Shown in pieces: positions 1-8,335 of a stretch of DNA of 38,359 nucleotides. The stretch comes from CAYGJN01 sp964350135 (GTDB taxonomy: Bacteria > Bdellovibrionota > Bacteriovoracia > Bacteriovoracales > Bacteriovoracaceae), in the NCBI GenBank assembly GCA_964350135.1, contig CAYGJN010000007.1:1-38359 (forward strand). The letters run 5' to 3'. The position numbers were made by a program, and so were the translations under genes. Position 1 is the first letter of the stretch. Every line of letters starts with the position of its first letter. Below the pieces are notes generated by a model, which saw nothing but the letters and a program-made list of their open reading frames with translations, was not told the DNA's origin and did not search any database.

Positions 1-44
1 ATGAAGGATAGGCAGGTGATCAGCCTACAAGTAATACTTATTAA

Positions 45-245
45 TTTTTACATTCAACAATTCACCGAGTAATTAATCCAAACAACTCAAGATCAAGAAG
101 ATACTCAATGCCATTTTTTGTTCATCCACATCCAGAGGCTGAACTTAAATGTATTCCTTCTTGTTTGGGGAGTGGGGCCAAGTATCCGCCGATAAGCTCT
201 CATGAATTTCTTATGGAAAGACTTAAAGACATCGGTCTTATGTAA
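45..245 (+). CDS. 2-oxoglutarate/Fe(II) oxygenase, isopenicillin N synthase-like, C-terminal fragment
   Basis: The readable frame gives the C-terminal 66 residues of an isopenicillin N synthase-type non-heme iron dioxygenase. It contains the STIHRVINP stretch, whose His is the distal iron ligand in this family, followed by RYSMPFF, which matches the family's RxS motif that binds the 2-oxoglutarate carboxylate. It ends in MERLKDIGLM and a TAA. Upstream the frame is closed by TAA at 42-44, although the codons before it still begin GDQ, which resembles the family's GD-x-LQ lead-in. The frame is therefore damaged within the first 45 bases, either by real mutation or by errors at a scaffold edge. 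The substrate cannot be told from this fragment. The family call is fairly secure; whether the gene is intact is not. Confidence 0.7.
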   Translation, partial: FLHSTIHRVINPNNSRSRRYSMPFFVHPHPEAELKCIPSCLGSGAKYPPISSHEFLMERLKDIGLM

Positions 246-267
246 GGTTGTGATGGGTCTTGGATTT

Positions 268-1294
268 TCAAGAAATTAAAACATTAGACTCAAAGCTTTG
301 AATTCTTTTAACAGCGTTTTTTATATTTGCTTTTAGGTAGGAGTAGAGTTTTGGGTTATCTTTTCTGCTTTGAAGCCAGCCAATCATAGCAAGATCTCTT
401 GCTAGCAAATAATACTTTAAATACTCTATCTCATTTGAAGATAAAGTTGATTGAGAGTTATAGCCTTCAATAAGGTTTTCTTGGTAGTACTTTGCTTTTT
501 TCTTACCCACACGTTTAAATGTTTTTAAAGAAGAGTAGAGGATAACTCCAAAATCATAGAGCTGACAGCCATAACCACAATCATCAAAATCTATTGGCTT
601 TGGAATTCCTTTCTCCCATATCAGATTTCCAAAATGAAGATCAGCATGCAAAACACTCAGTCGATGAGGGTTGTTTTTTTCAAAGGTTTTCATTTTAGCA
701 AGAGNNNNNNNNNNCAAGAGCTATTTTTTTATAGGGTAGAAGGGCATTTACTTCATTGGGGAAATCATGCTGAAGTTTAATGATGCTTCCAAGAGTCGCA
801 TTTTTCCCAAGGAGTCCATCAGCGCTCCAGTAATTTCTGTGATGAGTTTTCATAGTGTTTAAATGTAGCTTTGCTGCAAGTTCTCCTACTTTGAAATATG
901 TATTTTTTGCTCGCGACATTTTAATTTGGCCTTCTTGCCACTGCATAAGATCACAAATCCGTGCTTGCCCAATAGACTCCATGCTGACCTTTACAAAAAT
1001 TTTATTATTTTTACTTAAAATTGGTTTTTGCACAGGTATATCAGTTTTCTCAGATAATTGTTTAATCCATCTAAGCTCTTCAGTAATGGCCTTTTCTGTA
1101 TGGTAATTGGCACGATGAATTCGAAGAAGATAATTTTTCTTTGAAGTTTCAACTTTAAAAGTTGTATTTTCTCCATGGTTTATAAAAATTAATTTATAAT
1201 TTTTAATTGAGTAATGACCAAGGGCCTTTTCAGCAAGTTCTCGAAGTCTTCTTGTCTGAGACAAATATGAAAGATTCTCAAAAGGTATAAGCAT
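268..1294 (-). CDS. APH/choline-kinase-type phosphotransferase (interrupted by assembly gap)
   Basis: This is an aminoglycoside-phosphotransferase-fold small-molecule kinase, read leftward. The N-lobe is visible in NTTFKVETSKKNYLLRIHRA (nucleotide-binding strands and Lys). The catalytic loop is HADLHFGNL, which fits HxDxxxxN, and the metal-binding stretch IDFDDCGYG follows. Length is about 340 residues, normal for the family. A run of ten Ns at 705-714 sits between the lobes. The two halves are in different frames, so the gap length is only a placeholder. The ATG at 1292-1294 shares one base with the TAA of the upstream outer-membrane protein gene, implying translational coupling. The substrate is unknown; homoserine, choline and similar small alcohols are all phosphorylated by relatives. 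Nothing in the sequence indicates antibiotic resistance. Confidence 0.8.
705..714. other. Assembly gap (10 N)
   Basis: Ten consecutive Ns lie inside the phosphotransferase gene. The flanking coding frames do not match across ten bases, so the true gap length is different. Confidence 0.99.
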
Positions 1295-2253
1295 TAAAAA
1301 AATCCCGATAAGGAGACTGACCCATTACGATTAAGATAATAATTATAGAAAAAACCTAAAAGAAAATAACTCCCAATTGGAAACTGAATTCCAGCAAAGT
1401 TTTCTTCTTTATTAATTTCACTAGTAAATTGCTTGTTTTCATAGTCGTAGGCAAAATAGCGAGATTCTTCTTTTCTCAATCCATAGGTGAACATAAATAA
1501 GTTTGTATAAAGAGTTGCAGTGGAAAGACTGATTTTATCTTCAAAGCTATCTTTATTATTTATTTCAGTATACTCAACAGCAATATTTAATATCCGGGCA
1601 CCTAAAGAGAATGTGTTCACATAAAAACTAACAGTATCATGATTATTTATAGGGTTAAGATAGGTATCACTAAAACGTGCTCCAGAAATAGTGAGAGGTC
1701 CTAGTACAAAAGCAGCTCCCATCCCATCACCATATTTTTTAGTTTCTTCGTTATAATTTGCAATAATTCCTAGATTAACTTGAGGCCTCCAATAATTTCT
1801 TTTACGGTTGCCTTTTTTCTTATAAATGAGATTGATAAGACTCACAGAGGTGGCAAAAACATATTTTTTCTCTTTAATTTTTCTTCTGCCGACCTTTCTG
1901 GCCTCGTAGTCACGAATAGATTCCTTACTTGAGTTTCCAAAAAATAATCCTTCAGTTGTTGTCGATGCAAACCCACCACCTACAACTCCTGTTCCAGTTG
2001 CGATCCCTAGAGAGTAGTTACCTCTATAGTGAACACTTTCAAGACCAAATCCTCGGTCAATATTTAGTCGTGCGGGACTTAAAGAGAACACAGATGAAGC
2101 ATTTGGAAATGAGATCCCTCTAGAGACTGAAGGAGAAGTCGATCTTCCTCCAGTGCCAAACCAGCTCTTGCAATCTTTGTTAATAAAAAAATCACATATA
2201 TTGCTAGAAAATGCTTGAGTGCTATAGAAAACAAGTAGTATTAAAAAGATCAT
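1294..2253 (-). CDS. Predicted outer-membrane beta-barrel protein
   Basis: A 319-residue protein with a signal peptide (MIFLILLVFYSTQAFSSN). The second half has alternating hydrophobic and polar residues typical of barrel strands, and the chain ends in a phenylalanine (SLSGFF), a common barrel-assembly signature. Two early cysteines (CDFFINKDC) could form a disulphide. There is a Gly/Ser-rich stretch around residues 85-105. No named family is recognised. It is the third of four leftward genes: it starts 5 bases after the preceding gene and its stop overlaps the ATG of the kinase by one base. Its job is probably envelope structure or transport; this rests on composition alone. Confidence 0.6.
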   Translation of the reverse strand: MIFLILLVFYSTQAFSSNICDFFINKDCKSWFGTGGRSTSPSVSRGISFPNASSVFSLSPARLNIDRGFGLESVHYRGNYSLGIATGTGVVGGGFASTTTEGLFFGNSSKESIRDYEARKVGRRKIKEKKYVFATSVSLINLIYKKKGNRKRNYWRPQVNLGIIANYNEETKKYGDGMGAAFVLGPLTISGARFSDTYLNPINNHDTVSFYVNTFSLGARILNIAVEYTEINNKDSFEDKISLSTATLYTNLFMFTYGLRKEESRYFAYDYENKQFTSEINKEENFAGIQFPIGSYFLLGFFYNYYLNRNGSVSLSGFF

Positions 2254-2258
2254 GTAGC

Positions 2259-3077
2259 TCAGATTTTTTTTGTGTTTATAAGAGTCATAGGTTCACAAAT
2301 CTCAGCAATATTTTCTTCAGGATTTAAAACCATTTTATTTTTTTTGAAATCATAGCGATAATCATGAGACCAATCAAAGCATTTAATCGCCTTTGAGAAA
2401 TCTAAATTCGAACCTTTGGGATCTGCTTGATCTGGAATATCTTGGGATTTCATAAAGCATGTTTGTAAATGAAGAGAGGTATTTCTAGTATGAATATCTC
2501 CATTTTTCTTTATCTCAACATATGCTTGCCCTGGTAAGTCAGTGGCATAAACAAGATTAGTGCATAACTCATCTCTGAAATAATATTTTGATTTATTAGG
2601 GTCAATTTTTCCATTGCAGTTAAACTGCAGGAGTGAATGTGGTCCTAAATTCTCGAGTGATGTATAGCTATAAGTAGGGTCTGTGTTATCAATTTCCCAA
2701 TCTCTATGAATAAAATCAATCAATTCTCCAAAATGAAGTCTGGCTATATTCCTGTAATAAGAAATCTTACCTGTTGACTTATTTTTTTTGGCTTCATATT
2801 GGCAGCCTTTAATTTTTTGAACAATCGTATAATTCGTAACCTGAGATTTATTTTTTGTTTGATAAGACAAAATCATATCTGACATATAATACTCATATCC
2901 AAAATTGTTTGCTTTTTTCTTTTGTACGCGAAAATCTAAAAAATCTAAGTCGCATATATCTTTTTCGACACATCCATTTTGGTTAATTGGATAATACTCT
3001 CTCTTTTGCTCTAGAACAGTTTCTGACATTGCATTATGAGCTAAGCTTAAAAATATAATGAGAAAGATAGTTTTCAT
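2259..3077 (-). CDS. Secreted cysteine-containing protein, unknown function
   Basis: 272 residues beginning with a signal peptide (MKTIFLIIFLSLAHNAMSE). The mature part has several cysteines (CVEKDICDLDF, KGCQYE, FNCNG, ELCTN, LQTCF, IKCFDW, EICEP), suggesting a disulphide-stabilised periplasmic or surface protein. No catalytic motif or named domain is recognised. It lies between two predicted outer-membrane proteins on the same strand with gaps of 15 and 5 bases, so the three are probably cotranscribed and may act together at the outer membrane. Confidence 0.6.
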   Translation of the reverse strand: MKTIFLIIFLSLAHNAMSETVLEQKREYYPINQNGCVEKDICDLDFLDFRVQKKKANNFGYEYYMSDMILSYQTKNKSQVTNYTIVQKIKGCQYEAKKNKSTGKISYYRNIARLHFGELIDFIHRDWEIDNTDPTYSYTSLENLGPHSLLQFNCNGKIDPNKSKYYFRDELCTNLVYATDLPGQAYVEIKKNGDIHTRNTSLHLQTCFMKSQDIPDQADPKGSNLDFSKAIKCFDWSHDYRYDFKKNKMVLNPEENIAEICEPMTLINTKKI

Positions 3078-3092
3078 GGATAGACCTAGTTG

Positions 3093-4004
3093 TTAAAAAT
3101 GATATTTAAGACCAAAGGCAAAATAAGTATTTTGCTGTGTCTCTGCTTGCTCTACTTGATCTAGAGTTTCTTCTTTAATATGAATAGATTCAAAACCAGC
3201 TTCTGATAGGTAAGACCAAGACCAGCTTGATCTAATATTAACTCCTAAAGAAACATCTGGAAGAAGATAAGCAAAGCCACTTTGTGTATAATCAGGGTAG
3301 CGACTTGATGATTGTCCAATACCAAGTTTTGTACTGATAAAGGGAGTTAGAGTCTCTGCAAATTTAAGACTTCTAATATAAAAAGTAGTACCAAAAAGTA
3401 GAAAGTTTCTATTTGATTCAATCTCAATACTATTTAAAGTTGTTTGTTCACGTTCTAGTCTGACACCAAAGTCTACAGTAATACCCTTACTAAAATCTGT
3501 GCCATAAGTAAGGGTAGCATTAATCTTTCTTCTTCTAGGATCAACATCAGAATTTGAATTAGAAATCGACTCGTTAACTCCTGAAGCAAAAGCACCTCGA
3601 AGAGTAATATTACTAACTGTTTCATATTTATGAGGCATGCCTGGTTCTGTAAATTGAGCATAGAGCTCCGCAGTCTCTGGGTCTTCAAAATTGGGTTTTT
3701 CTACTTTTAACCAAACTGCTTCTTGTGAAAGATTAAATGTGACGGTCTCTCCTCTTTTAAATGGAGCAGAAATTTTAGAGTTTTTAATTTGCCAGACAGC
3801 ATAGTCACGAGAGACTTCAATGGCCTTTGCTTGAATTGAGAGCTCATCAGTAGTGAACGTTCCATGAGCGCCCTCTATAAAACCTTCTTCTTTTCCACTT
3901 CTTGTAACAAAAGTTTTACCACTAGTTGAGACACTTTCTATAAGCATTAGTTCCCAGCAAAAAGCTGAAGTTGATAGAAAAGCTAGGATTATTAATTTCT
4001 TCAT
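3093..4004 (-). CDS. Predicted outer-membrane beta-barrel protein with N-terminal soluble domain
   Basis: 303 residues with a signal peptide (MKKLIILAFLSTSAFC). Residues about 20-100 look like a small beta domain with the pattern SGKTFVTRSGKEEGFIEGAHG. From about residue 130 the sequence turns into alternating strands and ends FAFGLKYHF, a typical C-terminal beta signal. It is the first gene of the leftward envelope cluster that ends in the kinase gene. The 100-base region separating it from the rightward ParA gene should hold divergent promoters. Function is unknown; the barrel call rests on strand pattern and terminal aromatic residue. Confidence 0.6.
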   Translation of the reverse strand: MKKLIILAFLSTSAFCWELMLIESVSTSGKTFVTRSGKEEGFIEGAHGTFTTDELSIQAKAIEVSRDYAVWQIKNSKISAPFKRGETVTFNLSQEAVWLKVEKPNFEDPETAELYAQFTEPGMPHKYETVSNITLRGAFASGVNESISNSNSDVDPRRRKINATLTYGTDFSKGITVDFGVRLEREQTTLNSIEIESNRNFLLFGTTFYIRSLKFAETLTPFISTKLGIGQSSSRYPDYTQSGFAYLLPDVSLGVNIRSSWSWSYLSEAGFESIHIKEETLDQVEQAETQQNTYFAFGLKYHF

Positions 4005-4105
4005 CTATTAATTGTAAATCATAGCTGGGTTTCTTTCATTATATTTTACATTTCGGAGTAATGTACTCAGATAATATCGACTGGTCGAACTCTTAAAAAA
4101 AGTTT

Positions 4106-4948
4106 ATGATCATCCCCATGAGTGAAGCTAAAGTGATATCACTATTAAATCAAAAAGGCGGAGTAGGTAAGACAACTATGGCCTTTAATCTTGCTCATGC
4201 ATTAGCACAAAAAGGCAGACGAGTACTATGCATAGACTTAGACCCTCAGGCCAATCTCACACTTCTTTTTCATGGGCCTGATTATCAAGCTGAATATAAT
4301 ATTTTTCATCTTCTGATTAATTCAGTTCGAGAGCTTAAGCATTTACATAGTGAGATCACAACATCACAAGTTATTGAACAAGTTGGAGAGATTGATTTTA
4401 TACCAAGTGGACAGGATTTAAGTGGTTTTGAACTCTCTGTGGCTGCTATTAAGTCTCCTCGACAGATGATTCTTAAAAACTTTATTCAAAAAAATGGTTT
4501 ACGAGATAGTTATGATTATATTCTGGTAGATGGACCACCAACCTTAGGGCTTATTGTTGTCAATATTTTAGTAAGTTCAGATGGTGCAGTTATACCATTT
4601 CAACCGGATCAATTTTCTCGAAAAGGTCTTGGGCATTTTCACGAAGTTGTGGATGAAGTTGAAGAAATGGGGATTGGGAAATCTTTAAAAATACTTGGCT
4701 ATATTCCAAACCTTGTAGATTCAAGAAGAAAGCAAACTGTTCAAGACTTTGAATTGATAAAAGATGATTTAAAAAACTATCTTGGTAAAGAAGATGTTAA
4801 TTTTTTTGGGCCATTTGCTAACAAAGTGCAATTAGTTAAGGCCAGTGGGGCACAGAGGTCTGTGTTTGATTTTAGTTCTAAAGAATATCATGAAATCCAG
4901 GGACAATTTCTGGATATGGCCACAAAAGTTATGGAGCAATTACAATGA
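4106..4948 (+). CDS. ParA/MinD-type ATPase (orphan ParA)
   Basis: A 280-residue ParA-family P-loop ATPase. It has the deviant Walker A KGGVGKTT near residue 18, Walker A' DLDPQAN, and the switch/Walker B stretch VDGPPTLG. These proteins form ATP-dependent dimers on DNA or membrane and position chromosomes, plasmids or protein complexes. No ParB gene follows; instead a 108-residue protein overlaps by four bases (ATGA). ATG 4106 is given as the start, but ATG 4118 (MSEAKVISLL) is equally plausible because neither has a clear ribosome-binding site. The absence of parB and of plasmid genes suggests a role in positioning a cellular structure, which is inference. Confidence 0.9.
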   Translation: MIIPMSEAKVISLLNQKGGVGKTTMAFNLAHALAQKGRRVLCIDLDPQANLTLLFHGPDYQAEYNIFHLLINSVRELKHLHSEITTSQVIEQVGEIDFIPSGQDLSGFELSVAAIKSPRQMILKNFIQKNGLRDSYDYILVDGPPTLGLIVVNILVSSDGAVIPFQPDQFSRKGLGHFHEVVDEVEEMGIGKSLKILGYIPNLVDSRRKQTVQDFELIKDDLKNYLGKEDVNFFGPFANKVQLVKASGAQRSVFDFSSKEYHEIQGQFLDMATKVMEQLQ

Positions 4949-5271
4949 GCAATAAGGCAAAAAATAAAAACCCTCTTTTTGTTGTTACAAATGAAGGGCA
5001 AGATGTTGAAGCGGCCAGTGGCTTTTTTGATGCTTTTGTAAAAAGGTTTGGACTTGGTCCTGCTTTAGAGGTTTTAAAACAAATTATGCAGATGATAACG
5101 GAAGCTTTTCCAGGTTATACATCTGTTATTATCCTTAAAGAGTTTCTAGATGAAATTCTTTCTCAAGTTCTTATTTTACAAGAGAAAATTGAAGAAAAAC
5201 TAGGTCCTTATAGTGAAATGGCGGCTAGAAGACTAGAGGCTATTTTTGGGAAAGTTCCTCGGTTTAATTAG
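4945..5271 (+). CDS. Small ParA-partner protein, unknown family
   Basis: 108 residues, mostly predicted helical, no signal peptide, no recognised domain. The middle (about residues 28-85) is rich in hydrophobic heptad-like positions (FGLGPALEVLKQIMQMI, then VLILQEKIEEKL), which could form a coiled coil or helical bundle. The start codon overlaps the ParA stop as ATGA, so the two are translationally coupled and the protein is probably its regulator or cargo adaptor. It is too short and lacks a helix-turn-helix to be a conventional ParB. The stop codon region overlaps the convergent Ntn hydrolase gene by 8 bases. Confidence 0.65.
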   Translation: MSNKAKNKNPLFVVTNEGQDVEAASGFFDAFVKRFGLGPALEVLKQIMQMITEAFPGYTSVIILKEFLDEILSQVLILQEKIEEKLGPYSEMAARRLEAIFGKVPRFN

Positions 5272-6289
5272 TACACTGAAGTCCTGAGTCTAAATAAAGT
5301 GTTGCAAGCATTATAAGTGCATCAGCAAGAGATTCCCCATCAACTGTTAACATAGCAAGAAAACGTTGTTGCTCCATTGATCCAAAACTTTTAAGTTTTG
5401 AGTATGATTCACCACTAGTATCAGCATTAATTTCAATATATTTAGACCCTAATCCTTTGCGACAATCTAGAGAATCAAAATCCTTAAAGCTTAGGCTTTT
5501 AGTTTTTTTTAATTCAGTTGATCTAAAATATGCAGTTTGATCAGAGATATCATAAACAATCTGCCACCGAGACCATCCCACGCTCTCAAAATCATCTAAG
5601 AGGGAAAAGCCTTGGTCTATAATACTTTCTCCTTCATATTTTCCTAACAGGCGGGACTGATATTTTTGAATGAAAGAATCTTTACTTTGATTATTAATAA
5701 ACAGGTCTTGATAGGTAGAATTTGAAAGAAATTGTACTGGCATCTCTTTAGAGGTAACGATATCAAGTTCACCATTTAAAAATTGAACAATAATACAGTC
5801 TTCAGCTTTATCACAAACAAAATAATGTACGTCTGCAAGAATTCTTGTGATTTGAATATCTTCTGATAATTTTTCAACATCTTGGACAGATGAAGCGTTA
5901 TCAAGCATATACTGAATCCACTGTGATTCATTTAGTGTTTTGCTTTTAGGATTTCTTATAAAAGGAAACTCAACAGCATTATTCCAAAGTATCTCAACAG
6001 TGAGGCCTTTTTCATTCATTCCACCGTATGGAAATTCTTAGCCTGCTTGATTGAAACTTATACTTGCATATTGTGAGATCCATGTAGGAGAGTCATCTGT
6101 AGGGTAGATCTCAAGGCCTTTTTTTCTGACTCCTCTATAGTTGATCATGGCAAACCCATGGTCAGTATCAAAGTCAAAAGATTTTAAAATTGTTCGAGAG
6201 TTACCACTACCTCTAGCATAGCTTGAGCACGCCAAAAGGCTATTGTGTGTATAGGCCAAAAGAAGAAGAATTGTGAGGCATTCTTTCAT
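5264..6289 (-). pseudogene. Linear-amide C-N hydrolase (choloylglycine hydrolase/penicillin acylase family) split by an in-frame TAA
   Basis: Read leftward, this is one Ntn-hydrolase gene of about 341 codons. A signal peptide (MKECLTILLLLAYTHNSLLA) ends exactly before CSSYARGSG, giving a mature N-terminal Cys as expected for the nucleophile. SFDFD then matches the conserved Asp region. Translation meets TAA at 6038-6040 right after SFNQAG, and the same frame resumes EFPYGGMNEKGLTVEIL, which is the family's conserved GGMNExGL block. No base has been gained or lost; a single Lys or Glu codon changed to TAA would explain it. Relatives cleave N-acyl homoserine lactones, bile salts or penicillin V; the substrate here is unknown. 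It is either a recent pseudogene or carries a sequence error. An internal ATG at 6017-6019 could not restore the nucleophile. Confidence 0.8.
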
Positions 6290-6338
6290 AATTCCTAGTC
6301 TGGCCCTCTACGGATTTCAGGCAATCAGAATTGAAAAA

Positions 6339-6605
6339 CTACCTATTTCTCTTTCTTTTTGAATCAACGATACTTTGAGTCTTTTGAGTACCTATACTTT
6401 CGTAAAGGTCCTCAATTTGGACTTGTTCCAACGACTTATCAGGTGGTGGAGGGCCATTTATATCTTTTCTTATTTCAATGGGGTATTTGGGAAGCTCAGT
6501 TAGGTAGCCATTTAATTGCTCCATATCTGCTGAAAGTTCCTGATAATGTTCAAGGGCAAATGAGCTAGTAGAAAGAAATAATAGCAGTAAAAAAATTCTA
6601 TGCAT
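6339..6605 (-). CDS. Small secreted protein, unknown function
   Basis: 88 residues with a clear signal peptide (MHRIFLLLLFLSTSSFA) and a short charged mature part containing DINGPPPPDKS and a basic C-terminus (SKRKRNR). No domain is recognised. It sits in a leftward series of secreted-protein genes between the Ntn hydrolase and the next secreted protein. The product is probably periplasmic. Confidence 0.55.
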   Translation of the reverse strand: MHRIFLLLLFLSTSSFALEHYQELSADMEQLNGYLTELPKYPIEIRKDINGPPPPDKSLEQVQIEDLYESIGTQKTQSIVDSKRKRNR

Positions 6606-6678
6606 GTATTGATTTTAAAGGAGCATCTACGATTTTAAAAGCCATAGACGCTCATATTTAACAGGGGGAAGAGAAGTT

Positions 6679-7179
6679 CTAAAGTCTAGATCTTCCAAAA
6701 TCAATAAGGGCCATTTTTAATTCTTTAGCGATAAGAGCTTGTTCTGCGTGATTTGGTTTTACATTAACCTCTCTCTCACAGCCTTCATCAGAGTGAACAA
6801 GAGCTAGTTGAGAGCTAGATCTACTAGCATTAAAAAGATAAAGGTCTTCAAAAATGCCAAGGCCTTTAATTTCGCAATTCTCATTTGATGCATATTCAAC
6901 GCTTAGATCTTCTAATTGTTGAACAAATTCTCTTATTTGTTCCATTTTATGCTCAGGAAGAGCTACGACTCTTTTAAAACTTGTTAGTTCTTGTTGCTTT
7001 CTAGGAACATCTAATTGCTTAGCTTCCATAATTGCTTGAGAGTTATTTAAAAGCTCCATTTTTACAGATAAAGTTTGTCTACCTTGAACGGCTCCAAAAG
7101 TTACTTGAGCAATAGTATTAGGGCCTGCAAAAATGTTGCAACTTAGGGTAGTAAGTACAAGTGCTAATAATATTTTCAT
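6679..7179 (-). CDS. Secreted protein, unknown function
   Basis: 166 residues with a signal peptide (MKILLALVLTTLSCNIFA). The mature part has two cysteines (SNENCEIKG, SDEGCEREV), possibly a disulphide, and a helical middle (HKMEQIREFVQQLEDL). A good ribosome-binding site (GGAGAG) precedes the ATG. No known family is recognised. It is divergent from queA, and the 120-base space between them must hold both promoters. Confidence 0.6.
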   Translation of the reverse strand: MKILLALVLTTLSCNIFAGPNTIAQVTFGAVQGRQTLSVKMELLNNSQAIMEAKQLDVPRKQQELTSFKRVVALPEHKMEQIREFVQQLEDLSVEYASNENCEIKGLGIFEDLYLFNASRSSSQLALVHSDEGCEREVNVKPNHAEQALIAKELKMALIDFGRSRL

Positions 7180-7300
7180 AATTCTCTCCAGAAGTTTAAT
7201 CTGAGAGGGTTATAAGATAGTTTTACTATTAAAAATAATGATATTTTTTAATGAATTAGCATCAGTTTTACTTATCGAATTGCTGCGGCGGGCTGTTTAA

Positions 7301-8335
7301 ATGGAAGACCTTAAATTATCTAATTATGATTATTTTTTGCCATCTGAGCTTATTGCTCAAAGACCCACGGCCAAACGGCCGCAAAGTCGTCTTCTTATTT
7401 ATAATGCTAAATCTGATTCAATTCTAGATTCTTATTTTTATAAGCTTAATGAGCATTTACCTAAGAATTCCCATTTAGTTTTTAATAATAGCAAAGTATT
7501 TCCCTGTCGATTATTTGGTAAGAAAACCAGTGGCGGCAATGTAGAGCTCTTTGTTCTAGACCTGGAAGTCAAAAATAACCTTTATCCGTGCCTATGTAAG
7601 GCCAGTGGAAAAAGAAAAATCGGAGAAGTCTTTATCATCAGTGGCATTGAGGCCAAGATCAAAGACCTGGAGTCAGGGAAAGTCTTTGTGGAGTTTTTAG
7701 TTGATGATTTTGAAAAATTTCTCTATCAAAATGGCTCAGTTCCCATTCCTCCTTATATAAGAGATGGCAAATCAGATGAAAAAGATCGATCTGATTACCA
7801 AACCGTCTATGCTAAAGACCAAGGGAGTGTGGCCGCCCCAACAGCAGGGCTTCATTTTGACGAGAATTTATTATCTCAGCTAAAGTCTTGTGGTCATAAA
7901 TCTTCAGAGCTTTGTCTTCACGTTGGGCTTGGGACATTTGCCCCTGTGAAAGTTGATGATTTATCTAATCATCAAATGCATTCTGAGCGATTTAGTTTCG
8001 CCCCAAAAGACTTACAAGAAATTAAAGAGCATTGGGGAGGACTTATAGCTGTTGGAACAACAAGTTTAAGGGGATTAGAATCCAGTTGTAATGAAAAAGG
8101 GATAATTAATATTGAAGACTCTAAATTCTATGAAACTGATATTTTTTTATACCCTGGAAAAAAAATACACTCAGTTAAAGGGCTAATTACAAACTTTCAT
8201 TTACCAAAATCAACTCTTTTAATGTTAGTAAGTAGTTTAATCGGTCGAGAAAAAACATTGGAAATCTATGATTATGCTATTAAAAAGAAGTACCGATTTT
8301 TTAGTTATGGCGATGCCATGTTGATTTTATTATGA
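7301..8335 (+). CDS. queA: S-adenosylmethionine:tRNA ribosyltransferase-isomerase
   Basis: 344 residues, full length for QueA. It transfers and isomerises the ribosyl group of S-adenosylmethionine onto preQ1 at position 34 of GUN-anticodon tRNAs to give epoxyqueuosine, in the cytoplasm. Family stretches are plain: SELIAQRPTAKRPQSRLL near the N-terminus, VPIPPYIRDG, PTAGLHFDENLL, and HVGLGTFAPVKVDDLSNHQMHSE. The stop overlaps the start of tgt by four bases (ATGA), so the two steps of queuosine synthesis on tRNA are translationally coupled. This is the first gene of the queA-tgt-yajC-tatA-secD-secF block. Confidence 0.97.
   Translation: MEDLKLSNYDYFLPSELIAQRPTAKRPQSRLLIYNAKSDSILDSYFYKLNEHLPKNSHLVFNNSKVFPCRLFGKKTSGGNVELFVLDLEVKNNLYPCLCKASGKRKIGEVFIISGIEAKIKDLESGKVFVEFLVDDFEKFLYQNGSVPIPPYIRDGKSDEKDRSDYQTVYAKDQGSVAAPTAGLHFDENLLSQLKSCGHKSSELCLHVGLGTFAPVKVDDLSNHQMHSERFSFAPKDLQEIKEHWGGLIAVGTTSLRGLESSCNEKGIINIEDSKFYETDIFLYPGKKIHSVKGLITNFHLPKSTLLMLVSSLIGREKTLEIYDYAIKKKYRFFSYGDAMLILL

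Noticed and set aside
855..1106. 83-codon forward open frame
   Set aside because: Antisense shadow of the phosphotransferase, which has clear catalytic motifs.
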